A stretch of 64,000 bases of DNA from Streptomyces sp. NBC_00234 (GCF_036195325.1 NZ_CP108101.1:6510001-6574000); one strand, 5' to 3'. Shown: positions 7,611 through 16,060, numbered from the stretch's first letter. The notes: generated by a model from the sequence alone, not told the origin. Program-made: numbers and translations.

Positions 7611-8548
7611 CCTTGCCCCTGCTCGGCGCCGCCGACATCGAAGACCTCGGCCCCGGCGGGGCCGCGGACGCACTGGAGGCGGCGCTGCGCGGGGGACTCG
7701 ATCCGGCGGCCACACCCGCGCGCAGTCATGTGACGGTCCCGGGCGGAGAGCTCCTGATCATGCCGGCAGCCACCCAGGAGGTGGTCGGCGTCAAGATCGC
7801 CGGCGTGGCCCCGGGCAACGCGGCACGTGGACTGCCACGGATCACCGGGAGTTATCTGCTGCTGGACGGTGCCACTCTGGTGCCCCTCGCCCTGCTCGAC
7901 GGCGCCGCACTGACCACCCTTCGTACCCCGGCCGTGTCCGCACTCGCCCTTCGCCACCTGACACCGCCCTCGATCGGGCACCTCGTCCTGTTCGGTACCG
8001 GACCCCAGGCGTACGGGCACCTCGGTGCCGTACTCGCGGAACGCCACGTGGAAAGGGTCACCGTCGTCGGCCGTACCCCGCACCGAGTCGAAGCGCTGGT
8101 CGCGCACTCGCGTCGGCTGGGCGTCGCCGCCGGAGCCGGTGACGCGGACGCCGTGGCCTCCGCCGACCTGGTGCTCTGCTGCACCACGGCCGGAAAACCA
8201 CTGTTCGACGGTGAGCTGGTGCGGGATTCGGCCACGGTCGTGGCGGTCGGCTCGCACACACCCGATGCGCGGGAGGTCGATTCGCGGCTGGTGGCCCGTT
8301 CCGCCGTGGTCGTGGAGGAGCGGTCGGCCGCCTTGGCGGAAGCGGGGGATCTTCTGCTCCCGATCGAGGAAGGGGTCTTCGCGGCCGAGGACGTCGCGTC
8401 CGATCTTGCGGAGTTGGTGACCCGTCCGGACCGTGCCGCGGAACTGGCCTCCGGCGTCCGGCCACGGTTCTTCAAGAGCGTCGGAATGGGCTGGGAGGAC
8501 CTTGTGGTGGCGGCTGCGGTTCACCGCAACGCGCCTGCCGGAGCGTGA
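7607..8548 (+). CDS. Ornithine cyclodeaminase / mu-crystallin family, possible pyrroline-2-carboxylate reductase
   Basis: 313 aa from the GTG that overlaps the racemase stop. Family features are the substrate-binding Lys in VVGVKIAG, the Arg in TTLRTPAVSAL, and the Rossmann motif LFGTGPQAYGHLGAV for NAD(P)H. In bacterial hydroxyproline and D-proline clusters these proteins often reduce delta1-pyrroline-2-carboxylate to L-proline. That would let the locus also recycle the product of D-proline oxidation or of 3-hydroxyproline dehydration. True ornithine cyclodeaminase or alanine dehydrogenase activity cannot be ruled out. Confidence 0.78.
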   Translation: MTLPLLGAADIEDLGPGGAADALEAALRGGLDPAATPARSHVTVPGGELLIMPAATQEVVGVKIAGVAPGNAARGLPRITGSYLLLDGATLVPLALLDGAALTTLRTPAVSALALRHLTPPSIGHLVLFGTGPQAYGHLGAVLAERHVERVTVVGRTPHRVEALVAHSRRLGVAAGAGDADAVASADLVLCCTTAGKPLFDGELVRDSATVVAVGSHTPDAREVDSRLVARSAVVVEERSAALAEAGDLLLPIEEGVFAAEDVASDLAELVTRPDRAAELASGVRPRFFKSVGMGWEDLVVAAAVHRNAPAGA

Positions 8549-8630
8549 TATCCACAGCTGGGAAGCGGCAGGTCCGAACGGCAACCTGCCATTGTATTCT
8601 GTGACTCCGCACGGTGCTGGAGGAACACAC

Positions 8631-9353
8631 ATGGCCCGCCTGACGTCGCTCAACGTGATCTCGGCGCAGGAGCATCTGCGTGACCGTGTGGCGCACGCGC
8701 TGAGAGCCGCGCTCATCGCCGGCGACCTCCGTCCGGGCACGATCTATTCAGCTCCCGCGCTCGCCTCCCAGTTCGGCGTCTCGGCCACTCCCGTACGCGA
8801 GGCCATGCTCGACCTGGCCCGGGAGGGTCTGGTCGAGGCGGTACGCAACAAGGGCTTCCGGATCACCGAGTTGACCGAGCAGGATCTCGACGACTTCACC
8901 GAGCTCCGCGCCATGATCGAGGCCCCGACGGTCGGCCGTATCGCCCGGATGGGCAAGGCATGGGAGTTGGCGGAGCTCCGGCCGCTCGCTCTGGAGATCG
9001 TCGAAGCCGCCCGGGCGAACGACATCCTGGCCTACCTGGAGGCCGACCGGCGCTTCCATCTCGAACTGCTCGGGCTGGCAGGAAACCGCCGACTGGTGGA
9101 AGAGGTCGGCAACCTGCGTAAGCGGTCGCGGCTCTTCGGTCTCAACAGGCTAGCCGAGACCGGGCAGTTGACGGCGTCGGCGGAGGAGCACGTCGAGCTC
9201 CTCGATCTGATGGTTGCCGGAGACGGCCCCCGCGCCGAGGCGTTCATGCTCGCTCACATGTCACATGTCCGAAAGCTCTGGGCGGCCCCCGGGGCCGAGG
9301 CGTCCGAGAGCGCCCCGCCCAAGCAGGTGTGGCTCGACCCCAGTGACGCCTGA
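8631..9353 (+). CDS. GntR-family regulator, FCD subgroup, probable hydroxyproline locus regulator
   Basis: 240 aa. The N-terminal winged helix (residues about 14-75) contains YSAPALASQFGVSATPVREAM, and the C-terminal FCD helical domain has the usual ligand/metal His residues in DRRFHLELLGLAGN, EEHVELLDL and AHMSHV. The ATG has a GGAGGA ribosome site. It closes the hydroxyproline gene run and most likely responds to hydroxyproline or a pathway intermediate. It is strongly similar to the second GntR at 16180-16929, especially in the recognition helix. The sequence ATTGTATTCTGTGAC about 25-40 bp upstream may be an autoregulatory site, but this is weak. Confidence 0.88.
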   Translation: MARLTSLNVISAQEHLRDRVAHALRAALIAGDLRPGTIYSAPALASQFGVSATPVREAMLDLAREGLVEAVRNKGFRITELTEQDLDDFTELRAMIEAPTVGRIARMGKAWELAELRPLALEIVEAARANDILAYLEADRRFHLELLGLAGNRRLVEEVGNLRKRSRLFGLNRLAETGQLTASAEEHVELLDLMVAGDGPRAEAFMLAHMSHVRKLWAAPGAEASESAPPKQVWLDPSDA

Positions 9354-9538
9354 GCTCCGTCGCCGACGACCGGCAGTTCGTCAACTCCTCAGCGCCGTAG
9401 GCCCGTCGTAGCCGTCGCGCTTGCCGCGTGCCTGCGGAGCCGTCCCGAGATCCTGCGGCACCCTTCCTCCGGCGCGCGGTCCGGGAAGGCATCAGCCCGC
9501 ACCTACGCGTAACACCCCCATCCTTTGATCCACCCAAC

Positions 9539-9556
9539 GCCCCTCAGTCGAGGGGC
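9539..9556 (+). terminator. Hairpin terminator after gntR
   Basis: GCCCCTC and GAGGGGC form a perfect 7-bp stem around an AGTC loop. There is no T-run, as is common in high-GC actinobacteria. Confidence 0.6.
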
Positions 9557-9677
9557 TGTTCGGCGTTTCCCGCGCAACCGGTGCGAGTGCGCCCGGCTCG
9601 GCTCATTGCTCCATCAGGGCTTCTGCGGCAGCGAGTTGTCGTGCAGATGAATGTGCGCGCAGCGTCTTCCTAAGACC

Positions 9678-9690
9678 ATGTGACATGTGC
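9678..9690. promoter_or_regulatory. CATGTGACATGTG, candidate GntR operator upstream of collagenase
   Basis: The 13 bases contain TGTGACATGT, matching the operator-like sites at the head of the hydroxyproline operon and before the deaminase. The exact reverse complement, CACATGTCACATG, occurs 423 bp upstream inside the 3' end of gntR (9255-9267). It lies about 150 bp before the collagenase start, within a plausible promoter region. Confidence 0.42.
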
Positions 9691-9838
9691 AATTGTACAG
9701 CGCGCAGGATGCGAGGTCGTGCTCATGTCACGACGCGAGTGCAGTCGGACGACCCTGTTCGCCTTCACCTCTCGCTCCACCCCCCTACGGCCGCACCGTT
9801 CCCCGTGCGGCCAACACACCGCTGGGAGGCGGCACGTG

Positions 9839-12214
9839 ATGAACCGAATGGTTCGACAGAGATTCACCGGGCTATCCACCGTGGTGCTGGCAGCTTGTCT
9901 GGGCGTCGGGCTGCTGTCCGCACCGAGCCGCGCAGCCGAGCCCCGTCCCCTCGTGGCCGCGGTCGAGTCACCGAGGAACGCCGATGCCGAGGCCCGTGCG
10001 GACGAGCCGGGTGGGCCGGCCGCCCAGGCGCTCACCGCGCCCTCCGACGAGGCCGGCCACGCCGACCGCGCAGCCCTCAAGCCCGCGGACCGCGCCCCCC
10101 TGTCCGCGTCGAAGGACGCGCTCAGGCGGGACTACGACGAGCCCGGAAGCGCGAACCCGAGTCACCCCGCCCCCTCCATGAAGGCCGCGGCGCGCGCCAA
10201 GGCGAAGTCCGCCGGAATCGCTGCCGTTGCAGCGTGCAATGTCACCGACTTCACCAGCCGCACCGGCAGCGCCCTCGTCCAGCAGGTCAAGGCGTCGACC
10301 ACCGACTGCGTCAACACCCTGTTCGGCGTGAAGGGCAACGACGGCTATCTCGCCTTCCGCGAGGCGCAGATGGTCACCATCGCCGACGCCCTGCGCGACA
10401 CCTCGGCGTCGTACCCCGGCGACAGCAGCACCGGAATGCCGCAGCTGGTGCTCTTCCTCAGGGCCGGTTACTACGTCCAGTACTACGACCCGTCGACGGT
10501 GGGCAGCTACGGCCCCGCGCTGAACACCGCCATCCGCGGCGGGCTGGACGCCTTCTTCGGCTCCTCCCACGCCTTCGACGTCACCGATGCCAACGGGGAG
10601 ACCCTCTCCGAGGCGGTCACGCTGATCGACAGCGCCGTGCAGAACGCCCGGTACATCCACGTGGTCAAGCGGCTGCTGGCGAGCTACAACTCCTCGTACA
10701 ACAGCTCCTGGTACATGCTGAACGCGGTCAACAACGTGTACACGGTGACATTCCGCGGCCACCAGGTACCCGAGTTCGTCCAGGCGGTGGAGGCCGACCC
10801 CAGCCTGCTCACCGCACTCCACGACTTCGCCTCCGCCCATCTGGACCTGCTGGGCACCGAGCGCTCGTACCTGACCTCCAACGCGGGCCGTGAGCTCGGC
10901 CGCTTCCTCCAGGAGGCTTCACTGCGCGACAGGACCGCACCGCTGGCCGCGGCACTGCTCAAGCAGAGCTCCATCACCGGCCGCACGGCAGCCCTCTGGG
11001 TCGGCGTCGCCGAGATGACCGACTACTACGACAGGGCCAACTGCGCCTACTACGACACCTGCAACCTGGCCGAACGCCTCAAGAGCGCGGTCCTGCCCGT
11101 CGACTACACCTGTAGCGACAGCATCCGTATCCGGGCCCAGGAAGTGTCGACGACCGATCTCGCCGCCAGTTGCACGAGCCTGCGCAACCAGGATGCCTAC
11201 TTCCACGACATCACCAGGGACGGCGGCCCGGTCAGCGAGGACCGCAACAGCACCATCGAGGTCGTCGTCTTCGACTCGAGCACCGACTACCAGACCTACG
11301 CCGGAGCGATCTTCGGAATCGACACCAACAACGGCGGGATGTACCTGGAGGGAGACCCCTCCGCGGCGGGGAACCAGCCGCGCTTCATCGCCTACGAGGC
11401 CGAGTGGGTCCGGCCCGTGTTCCAGATCTGGAACCTCAACCACGAGTACACGCACTACCTCGACGGCCGCTTCAACATGTACGGGGACTTCGGCGCCGGC
11501 CTCACCACGCCGACCATCTGGTGGGTCGAGGGCTTCGCGGAGTACGTCTCCTACTCGTACCGCAATGTCACCTATGACGCTGCAATATCACAGGCCGCGA
11601 AGCGCACCTACACCCTGCGCACCCTCTTCGACACCACCTACGAGAACGCCGACCAGACGCGGATCTACAACTGGGGTTATCTGGCGGTCCGATACATGCT
11701 CCAGTCGCACCGCGCGGACGTGGACAGGCTGCTCGGGTTCTACCGCACCGGGGACTGGAACGCGGCCCGCACCCTGCTCACCTCCACCATCGGCAGTCGC
11801 TACGACGCCGACTGGAACTCCTGGCTGACCGCCTGTGGGGCAGGGGACTGCGGCAGCATCGGTACTCCGCCCGTCGACCAGGGGCCGGAGTGCACGGCCG
11901 CCGACACCCGTCAGCTGGACAAGGACTGCAAGCGCAGCGGGCTGACGGCGACGGCGGGCAACTACGCCTACCTCTACATCTACGTTCCCGCGGGCACGAC
12001 GGAGCTGAAGATCACCGCGGCGGGCGGCACGGGTGACGGCGACCTCTACTACAACGCCAACGGCTGGGCGATGGTCTCCAGCTACACGTCCCGGGCGTCC
12101 GGCGCCGGGAACGAGCACACCCTGACCGTGCCGAATCCGAAGGCGGGCATCAACTACATCAGCATGTACGCCGCCCAGGGCTTCGGTGGCGTGAGCGTCT
12201 CCACCCGGTACTGA
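9839..12214 (+). CDS. Secreted collagenase, peptidase family M9, with C-terminal PPC-type domain
   Basis: 791 aa. A Sec signal peptide (residues 1 to about 33, hydrophobic STVVLAACLGVGLLSAP, cleavage near SRAA) is followed by a pro-segment and M9 N-terminal region, then the zinc protease domain with HEYTH at 535-539 and WWVEGFAEY at 561-569, whose glutamates supply the third zinc ligand. The last ~110 residues (from ECTAADTRQLD) form a beta-rich pre-peptidase C-terminal domain with Gly-Asp-Gly repeats, as in clostridial collagenases. GGGAGG lies 9 bp before the ATG; an in-frame GTG 3 bp earlier is equally possible. It would cut triple-helical collagen and release hydroxyproline-rich peptides, matching the catabolic genes immediately upstream. 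Confidence 0.92.
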   Translation: MNRMVRQRFTGLSTVVLAACLGVGLLSAPSRAAEPRPLVAAVESPRNADAEARADEPGGPAAQALTAPSDEAGHADRAALKPADRAPLSASKDALRRDYDEPGSANPSHPAPSMKAAARAKAKSAGIAAVAACNVTDFTSRTGSALVQQVKASTTDCVNTLFGVKGNDGYLAFREAQMVTIADALRDTSASYPGDSSTGMPQLVLFLRAGYYVQYYDPSTVGSYGPALNTAIRGGLDAFFGSSHAFDVTDANGETLSEAVTLIDSAVQNARYIHVVKRLLASYNSSYNSSWYMLNAVNNVYTVTFRGHQVPEFVQAVEADPSLLTALHDFASAHLDLLGTERSYLTSNAGRELGRFLQEASLRDRTAPLAAALLKQSSITGRTAALWVGVAEMTDYYDRANCAYYDTCNLAERLKSAVLPVDYTCSDSIRIRAQEVSTTDLAASCTSLRNQDAYFHDITRDGGPVSEDRNSTIEVVVFDSSTDYQTYAGAIFGIDTNNGGMYLEGDPSAAGNQPRFIAYEAEWVRPVFQIWNLNHEYTHYLDGRFNMYGDFGAGLTTPTIWWVEGFAEYVSYSYRNVTYDAAISQAAKRTYTLRTLFDTTYENADQTRIYNWGYLAVRYMLQSHRADVDRLLGFYRTGDWNAARTLLTSTIGSRYDADWNSWLTACGAGDCGSIGTPPVDQGPECTAADTRQLDKDCKRSGLTATAGNYAYLYIYVPAGTTELKITAAGGTGDGDLYYNANGWAMVSSYTSRASGAGNEHTLTVPNPKAGINYISMYAAQGFGGVSVSTRY

Positions 12215-12245
12215 TCGCCGTACCGGCCCCGGAGCGACCGGGCCG

Positions 12246-12282
12246 GGCGACGGCGGCAGCCGGCGGATCCACCGCCGTCGCC
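12246..12282. terminator. Hairpin between convergent collagenase and barstar genes
   Basis: GGCGACGGCGG (12246-12256) pairs perfectly with CCGCCGTCGCC (12272-12282) across a 15-nt loop. It lies between two converging genes and could stop transcription from either side. Confidence 0.55.
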
Positions 12283-12337
12283 TCCGTCGCCCGCCTGGAC
12301 CGCTTCCTCCGCGAGCACCGCGCCCGGTCAGGTCAGG

Positions 12338-12727
12338 TCACATCAGGCGCAGCGCATCCGGGCCCGCCCGTTCCCTGATGATCTCCACCAGCCGGTCGAA
12401 GAGGGTCGGACCCCGGCCTGCCAGGGCCTCACCGAGTTCCGCCTGGAGTCGGATCCGCGAGGTGGGGTGGGCACGTTGCGCGAGGCGCCTCAGATAGCGC
12501 GCCGTCTCCGGGTGGCCCAGGGCTTCGGCGGACCGTGTGTGGTCGCGCCACTCGATGACGAAGTCCTCGTCGTCCGGGGTGCCCATTCCGCCGCTGAGGC
12601 AGTCCGCGAACGCGTCGAGGTTGCGGCCGAAATAGCCACCGGGTCCGTTCACGGCTTCGCCGATCACCTCCCAGAACCGCTCCAGGCCGGTGACCTCGGA
12701 GCCTTCGATCACATAGGTCACGGTCAT
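12338..12727 (-). CDS. Barstar-family ribonuclease inhibitor
   Basis: 129 aa from the ATG at 12725-12727 (MTVTYVIEGSEVTGLERFW). The barstar core is clear: GYFGRNLDAFADCL corresponds to the barstar inhibitory helix, retaining the acidic residue that fills the RNase active site, and FVIEWRDH is the following strand. It would bind and inactivate a guanyl-specific RNase in the cytoplasm. The gene for such a secreted RNase lies 46 bp upstream on the same strand, so the two form an enzyme plus intracellular-immunity pair. An extended start upstream gives an unlikely low-complexity N-terminus and is rejected. Confidence 0.9.
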   Translation of the reverse strand: MTVTYVIEGSEVTGLERFWEVIGEAVNGPGGYFGRNLDAFADCLSGGMGTPDDEDFVIEWRDHTRSAEALGHPETARYLRRLAQRAHPTSRIRLQAELGEALAGRGPTLFDRLVEIIRERAGPDALRLM

Positions 12728-12773
12728 GCCCGGAGCGTACAAGTCCGGACCGGGGACGGGAGGTGGCCGGTGG

Positions 12774-13181
12774 TCAGCAACCGTGGTCGACCAGGTCGAA
12801 CGACTCGTAGTGGTCGGCGGTGTAGTAGTCCTCCCGGACCTCTTCACCGGTGACGATGCGGCGGGCGCCGCGGGTCGGGGAGCCCGGGGTGATGACGGTG
12901 TACTCGTGGTAGTAGCCGGTGCCCTGACTCGGCAGGATGCCTTCGCGGTTCTGGAAGACGGTGCCGTCCTGGTCGTACGGGAAGGGCCCGCCCGCGTCGA
13001 TCAGGTCGAGGGTGTCGTGTGCCTGGGAGGGGAGGTCGGAGTAGCAGATGCTGCCGACCGACAGGGCGGCCGGCGGAGTCGCGGCCGATGCGGTGACCGG
13101 GCCGCCGACGAAGAGGGCCGACAGGATGGCGGCGCAAGCGCCGAGCGTGGTGATCCGTGGGGGGAATCGCATGCCCACCAT
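12774..13181 (-). CDS. Secreted guanyl-specific ribonuclease, RNase Sa type
   Basis: About 135 aa. A signal peptide (hydrophobic ACAAILSALFVGGPVTASA) precedes a mature domain nearly collinear with Streptomyces aureofaciens RNase Sa: GPFPYDQDGTVFQNRE, GYYHEYTVITPG (catalytic Glu), TRGARRIVTGE (active-site Arg) and DHYESFDLVD (catalytic His), with cysteines near each end for the single disulfide. It cleaves RNA after guanosine outside the cell. Either ATG at 13181 or the ATG at 13172 may be used; neither has a strong ribosome site. It precedes its probable barstar inhibitor. Confidence 0.93.
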   Translation of the reverse strand: MVGMRFPPRITTLGACAAILSALFVGGPVTASAATPPAALSVGSICYSDLPSQAHDTLDLIDAGGPFPYDQDGTVFQNREGILPSQGTGYYHEYTVITPGSPTRGARRIVTGEEVREDYYTADHYESFDLVDHGC

Positions 13182-13400
13182 GATGACGCGCGTAGATCGG
13201 GTCCCGTCAACGCCAACTCCTGTGAATTTTTTGGAAGTTAACGGGGAGTACGGAAATGTAACGCGTTCGCCTCCCGTCCGGGCTTGCGGATGGGCCCTGT
13301 TCACTTATTGACGAGTCGACAAGCGTGAGTGTCCGCGTGCGGGGCATGCATCCCCGTGAAGGTGTTCGAGTGGTTATGAGGTGAAGGAGGTCGATTCACT

Positions 13401-13820
13401 GTGCGCGCGGGGGAAGCGATGAAGCATCGAGGAGGCGAGTCGGTCCAGCTGCGTCGCAGGCTGGGGCATGCCGACCTGTCGGCGGTGGGGGATGTACGCC
13501 GTGATCTGAGGGAGTTCCTGCGGTACCGGTCGCCCGCCGAGGCGGCCGAGGTGGCGGAGCTGCTGCTGAGCGAGATCGTCACGAACGCGCTGATTCACAC
13601 GCGCCACGGCGCGGTCGTCACCGTGACCGCGGGCCCGGAGAAGGTGCGCGTGGAGGTCCGGGACTTCATGTCGGATGCCCCCAGGCCGTACGTACCGAAC
13701 GCCGACGACGGTACGCACGGCAGGGGTCTCGTCCTGGTACGCAGCCTGGCGGACGCCTGGGGAGTCACGGCGCAGGCGCTGGGCAAGGTGGTCTGGTTCG
13801 AGCTGAGCGGTACGGGCTGA
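13401..13820 (+). CDS. Anti-sigma-factor-like ATP-binding protein (HATPase_c, RsbW/SpoIIAB type)
   Basis: 139 aa from a GTG with AAGGAGG 10 bp upstream. The GHKL ATPase N-box appears as LLLSEIVTNALIHTRHG and the lid/G2 region as GTHGRGLVLVRSLADAWGV. Streptomyces encodes dozens of these small stand-alone kinases, which act as anti-sigma factors or phosphorylate anti-sigma antagonists. No sigma factor or STAS antagonist gene is adjacent, so the partner is unknown. It converges with the DUF2637 gene across a strong hairpin. Confidence 0.85.
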   Translation: MRAGEAMKHRGGESVQLRRRLGHADLSAVGDVRRDLREFLRYRSPAEAAEVAELLLSEIVTNALIHTRHGAVVTVTAGPEKVRVEVRDFMSDAPRPYVPNADDGTHGRGLVLVRSLADAWGVTAQALGKVVWFELSGTG

Positions 13821-13847
13821 GCCGGACGACCCGCCGAACCGGAGCGT

Positions 13848-13870
13848 GGGAGGCCCCGTCGGGGCCTCCC
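13848..13870. terminator. Bidirectional hairpin terminator
   Basis: GGGAGGCCCC (13848-13857) and GGGGCCTCCC (13861-13870) form a perfect 10-bp stem with a 3-nt loop between the converging ATPase and DUF2637 genes. Confidence 0.8.
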
Positions 13871-13882
13871 ACCGGGCCGAGT

Positions 13883-14992
13883 TCAGCCGAACTGCTGCTC
13901 CAGATCCTTCAGTTTCTGCTCCAGCGAGTCGAGCCGGGGCAGGGTCTGGGTGTCGTCCTCGGCGGTGAGGTCGACGGTCCTGGGGTCACCGCTCGCGGTC
14001 TGGCCCGAGGGGCCCGGAGAGCCCGAGGGGTTCTTGGCCCCCTTGGCGCCCGGGCCGTTCACGGCTTGCAGGGATGGCCGGGGTCGCAGGGGCAGCTGTC
14101 CCGGCTCTGCTATGGCGGGCTCCGCGACGCCCTGCGCGGCACCCTGCGACGGCGCGATGGCCTGGACCTCGACCTGCTGTCCGCCGCGGCCACTGCGCCC
14201 CCAGACCCGGTTCTGCCGGTTCAGGGCCTTGATGTGGGCCCGGTCCAGCTTCTCCTGGCCCCTTCTGCGGAGCCGGTCCTGCTCCTTCTCCCGCCGGTCC
14301 TCGCGGACCTCGTCGACCGCCTCGTCCAGGGTGCGTACGCCTTCGAGGAGCATCAGCGACCAGGCGCCGAAGGTCTCCCGGGGCGCACGCAGCCACCGGA
14401 CGATCCGGATCTGCGGCAGCGGGCGGGGCACCAGGCCCTGTTCGCGCAGTGCGGCCCTGCGGGTCTGCTTCAGCGCGCGGTCGAAGAGCACCGCGGCCGA
14501 GAGCGACATGCCCGCGAAGAAGTGCGGGGCGCCCGCGTGGTCCATGCCGCGCGGCGCGTGCACCCAGTTGAACCAGGCGGCGGCGCCGGCGAACGTCCAC
14601 ACCAGCAGCCGGGAGCCGAGTGCCGCGTCGCCGTGGCTGGCCTCCCGTACCGCCAGCACCGAACAGAACATCGCGGCCCCGTCGAGGCCGAACGGGACCA
14701 GGTACTCCCAGCCCCCGGAGAGGCTGAGGTTTTGCCGGCCGAAGCCGACGAGCCCGTGGAAGGAGAGTGCGGCGGCGACCGCGGCGCAGCAGAACAGGAG
14801 GACGTACGAGGCGGTGGCGTAGAGCGCCTCCTTGCGCCGGCGGCGGTCCTCGCTGCGTTCCCAGTTGTCGTCGGCCGATGCCTTGCCGGCGGCGCGCCTG
14901 CCACGTGCGACCACCGTCACCGCCGCCATGACCCCCACGAGCAGTACGGCGCCCGGAAGCAGCCAGTCAAGCGATATGTCGGTCAGTCTCAT
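13883..14992 (-). CDS. DUF2637 membrane protein
   Basis: 369 aa. About five hydrophobic segments occupy the first half: near residue 10-30, then YVLLFCCAAVAAALSF, YLVPFGLDGAAMFCSVLAV, LLVWTFAGAAAWFNWV and FFAGMSLSAAVLFD. The HAPRGMDHAGAPHFFAGMSLSAA block is characteristic of DUF2637, a family found on actinobacterial chromosomes and in some conjugative elements. The second half is charged, proline- and glycine-rich and probably cytoplasmic, ending in a short coiled-coil-like LDSLEQKLKDLEQQF. I see no transfer genes nearby, so a conjugation role is not supported here. Function unknown. Confidence 0.85.
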   Translation of the reverse strand: MRLTDISLDWLLPGAVLLVGVMAAVTVVARGRRAAGKASADDNWERSEDRRRRKEALYATASYVLLFCCAAVAAALSFHGLVGFGRQNLSLSGGWEYLVPFGLDGAAMFCSVLAVREASHGDAALGSRLLVWTFAGAAAWFNWVHAPRGMDHAGAPHFFAGMSLSAAVLFDRALKQTRRAALREQGLVPRPLPQIRIVRWLRAPRETFGAWSLMLLEGVRTLDEAVDEVREDRREKEQDRLRRRGQEKLDRAHIKALNRQNRVWGRSGRGGQQVEVQAIAPSQGAAQGVAEPAIAEPGQLPLRPRPSLQAVNGPGAKGAKNPSGSPGPSGQTASGDPRTVDLTAEDDTQTLPRLDSLEQKLKDLEQQFG

Positions 14993-15184
14993 GCGCGGTC
15001 CCTTGCGTCGCGTAGGGCGTTTCGGGCGCCATCGTGACGGAAACGCCGCCCGGCTCAGGCGGTTTCGGGGCAAGAGAACGCCATTGGGGTGGCGAGGCGT
15101 GCGGATGAGCGGAATGTTCTCGAATGACCGTACGGCGAAGCGTGGTTGCGTTCGAATCCCTGTCACTGGGACGGGGGGTGTGGA

Positions 15185-16033
15185 TCAGGGGGCGGGCGTC
15201 AGCTTCCGTACGCGGTCGGCATCGCACGTGCGGGGGCAGGTGACGCAGGTGTCCTCGGGGCGCAGCGTGTAGAAGAGGCAGCAGCTCGCCCGGTCGCGGG
15301 TCGGCAGCGACTCGCCGTCGGGGCCGGTCAGTTCGCGGAAGCCGGCGGTGCCCACGTACGGCTTGGTGGTGCCCGGCAGCAGCAGCGCCAGCTCGGCCAT
15401 CGCCCGGCGCTCCTCGCCCAACAGGTGGGCGATGTACCAGAGTCCTTCGACGACCTCGTCCGTCGCCATGCCCCACAGGGCCCGCTTGCCGCGCCGCATG
15501 CGCGGTCCGAAGCCGTCCAGCACCGGGCCGAGGTGTTCCGCGACGGCGTCCAGCACCTCGGCGCGCAGGGCGGCCTCGTCGGGGACGACCCGGGCGCCCG
15601 GCAGGGAGGCCGCGGGATCGTCCGGCAGGCAGGCGAACTCCCGTACGCGGAGGGTGAGATGACCCAGCGCGCGTTGGAAGGCGACGTCCTGGACGGGGAC
15701 GCGCGGCACCCGGCGGTGCAGGAACCACGGCACGGTCACCAGCAGGCAGGCGGGCCAGGAGTAGCGGTGCAGTCCGAAGCTGGCCACCACGTCGGGGCGG
15801 GCCTCCTGCCCGTAGTCCCGGAGCACCTGCGCGTTGTCCCACGCCAGGAAGGCGTCCAGGGCCGCGCCGCCCTCGGCGAGCTCCGCGGCGCCCACCCAGC
15901 CGGCGCCGGAGGGGGCGGCGGCGTCCTCGGCGAGCACCTCGGCGCGGAGCCCGGGAAAGACCTCGGCCAGACGTGCGTACGCGGGGGTCACGGAGGACGC
16001 CGCGGTACCGGTGAGCAGAGCGGAGACGGTCAT
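15185..16033 (-). CDS. FhuF-like ferric siderophore reductase, [2Fe-2S]
   Basis: 282 aa. The diagnostic C-terminal cysteine pattern C-C-X10-C-X2-C is present as SCCLFYTLRPEDTCVTCP, which holds the unusual FhuF-type iron-sulfur cluster. The domain ahead of it contains DNAQVLRDYGQEARPDVVASFGLHRYSW, typical of FhuF-like proteins. It reduces ferric siderophores in the cytoplasm so that iron can be released. A DmdR/IdeR-type iron box sits 28 bp upstream of the start, so iron-repressed expression is expected. No siderophore synthesis or uptake genes are adjacent. Confidence 0.87.
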   Translation of the reverse strand: MTVSALLTGTAASSVTPAYARLAEVFPGLRAEVLAEDAAAPSGAGWVGAAELAEGGAALDAFLAWDNAQVLRDYGQEARPDVVASFGLHRYSWPACLLVTVPWFLHRRVPRVPVQDVAFQRALGHLTLRVREFACLPDDPAASLPGARVVPDEAALRAEVLDAVAEHLGPVLDGFGPRMRRGKRALWGMATDEVVEGLWYIAHLLGEERRAMAELALLLPGTTKPYVGTAGFRELTGPDGESLPTRDRASCCLFYTLRPEDTCVTCPRTCDADRVRKLTPAP

Positions 16034-16060
16034 GCAGGGACCACCGAATCGGGATCGTTA

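Larger units (their letters stand above)
9354..9838. other. 485-bp intergenic region between gntR and the collagenase gene
   Basis: No convincing gene is visible. The region holds a hairpin terminator (9539-9556) for the hydroxyproline run, the CATGTGACATGTG motif (9678-9690), a further ATGTCAC half-site (9725-9731), and a GGGAGG ribosome site (9824-9829). The long stretch upstream of the collagenase probably carries its promoter, but I could not identify -35 and -10 boxes with confidence. Confidence 0.7.

Noticed and set aside
15149..15165. GTTCGAATCC, resembling a tRNA T-loop
   Set aside because: The flanking bases do not form a T-stem and no acceptor or anticodon arms are found.
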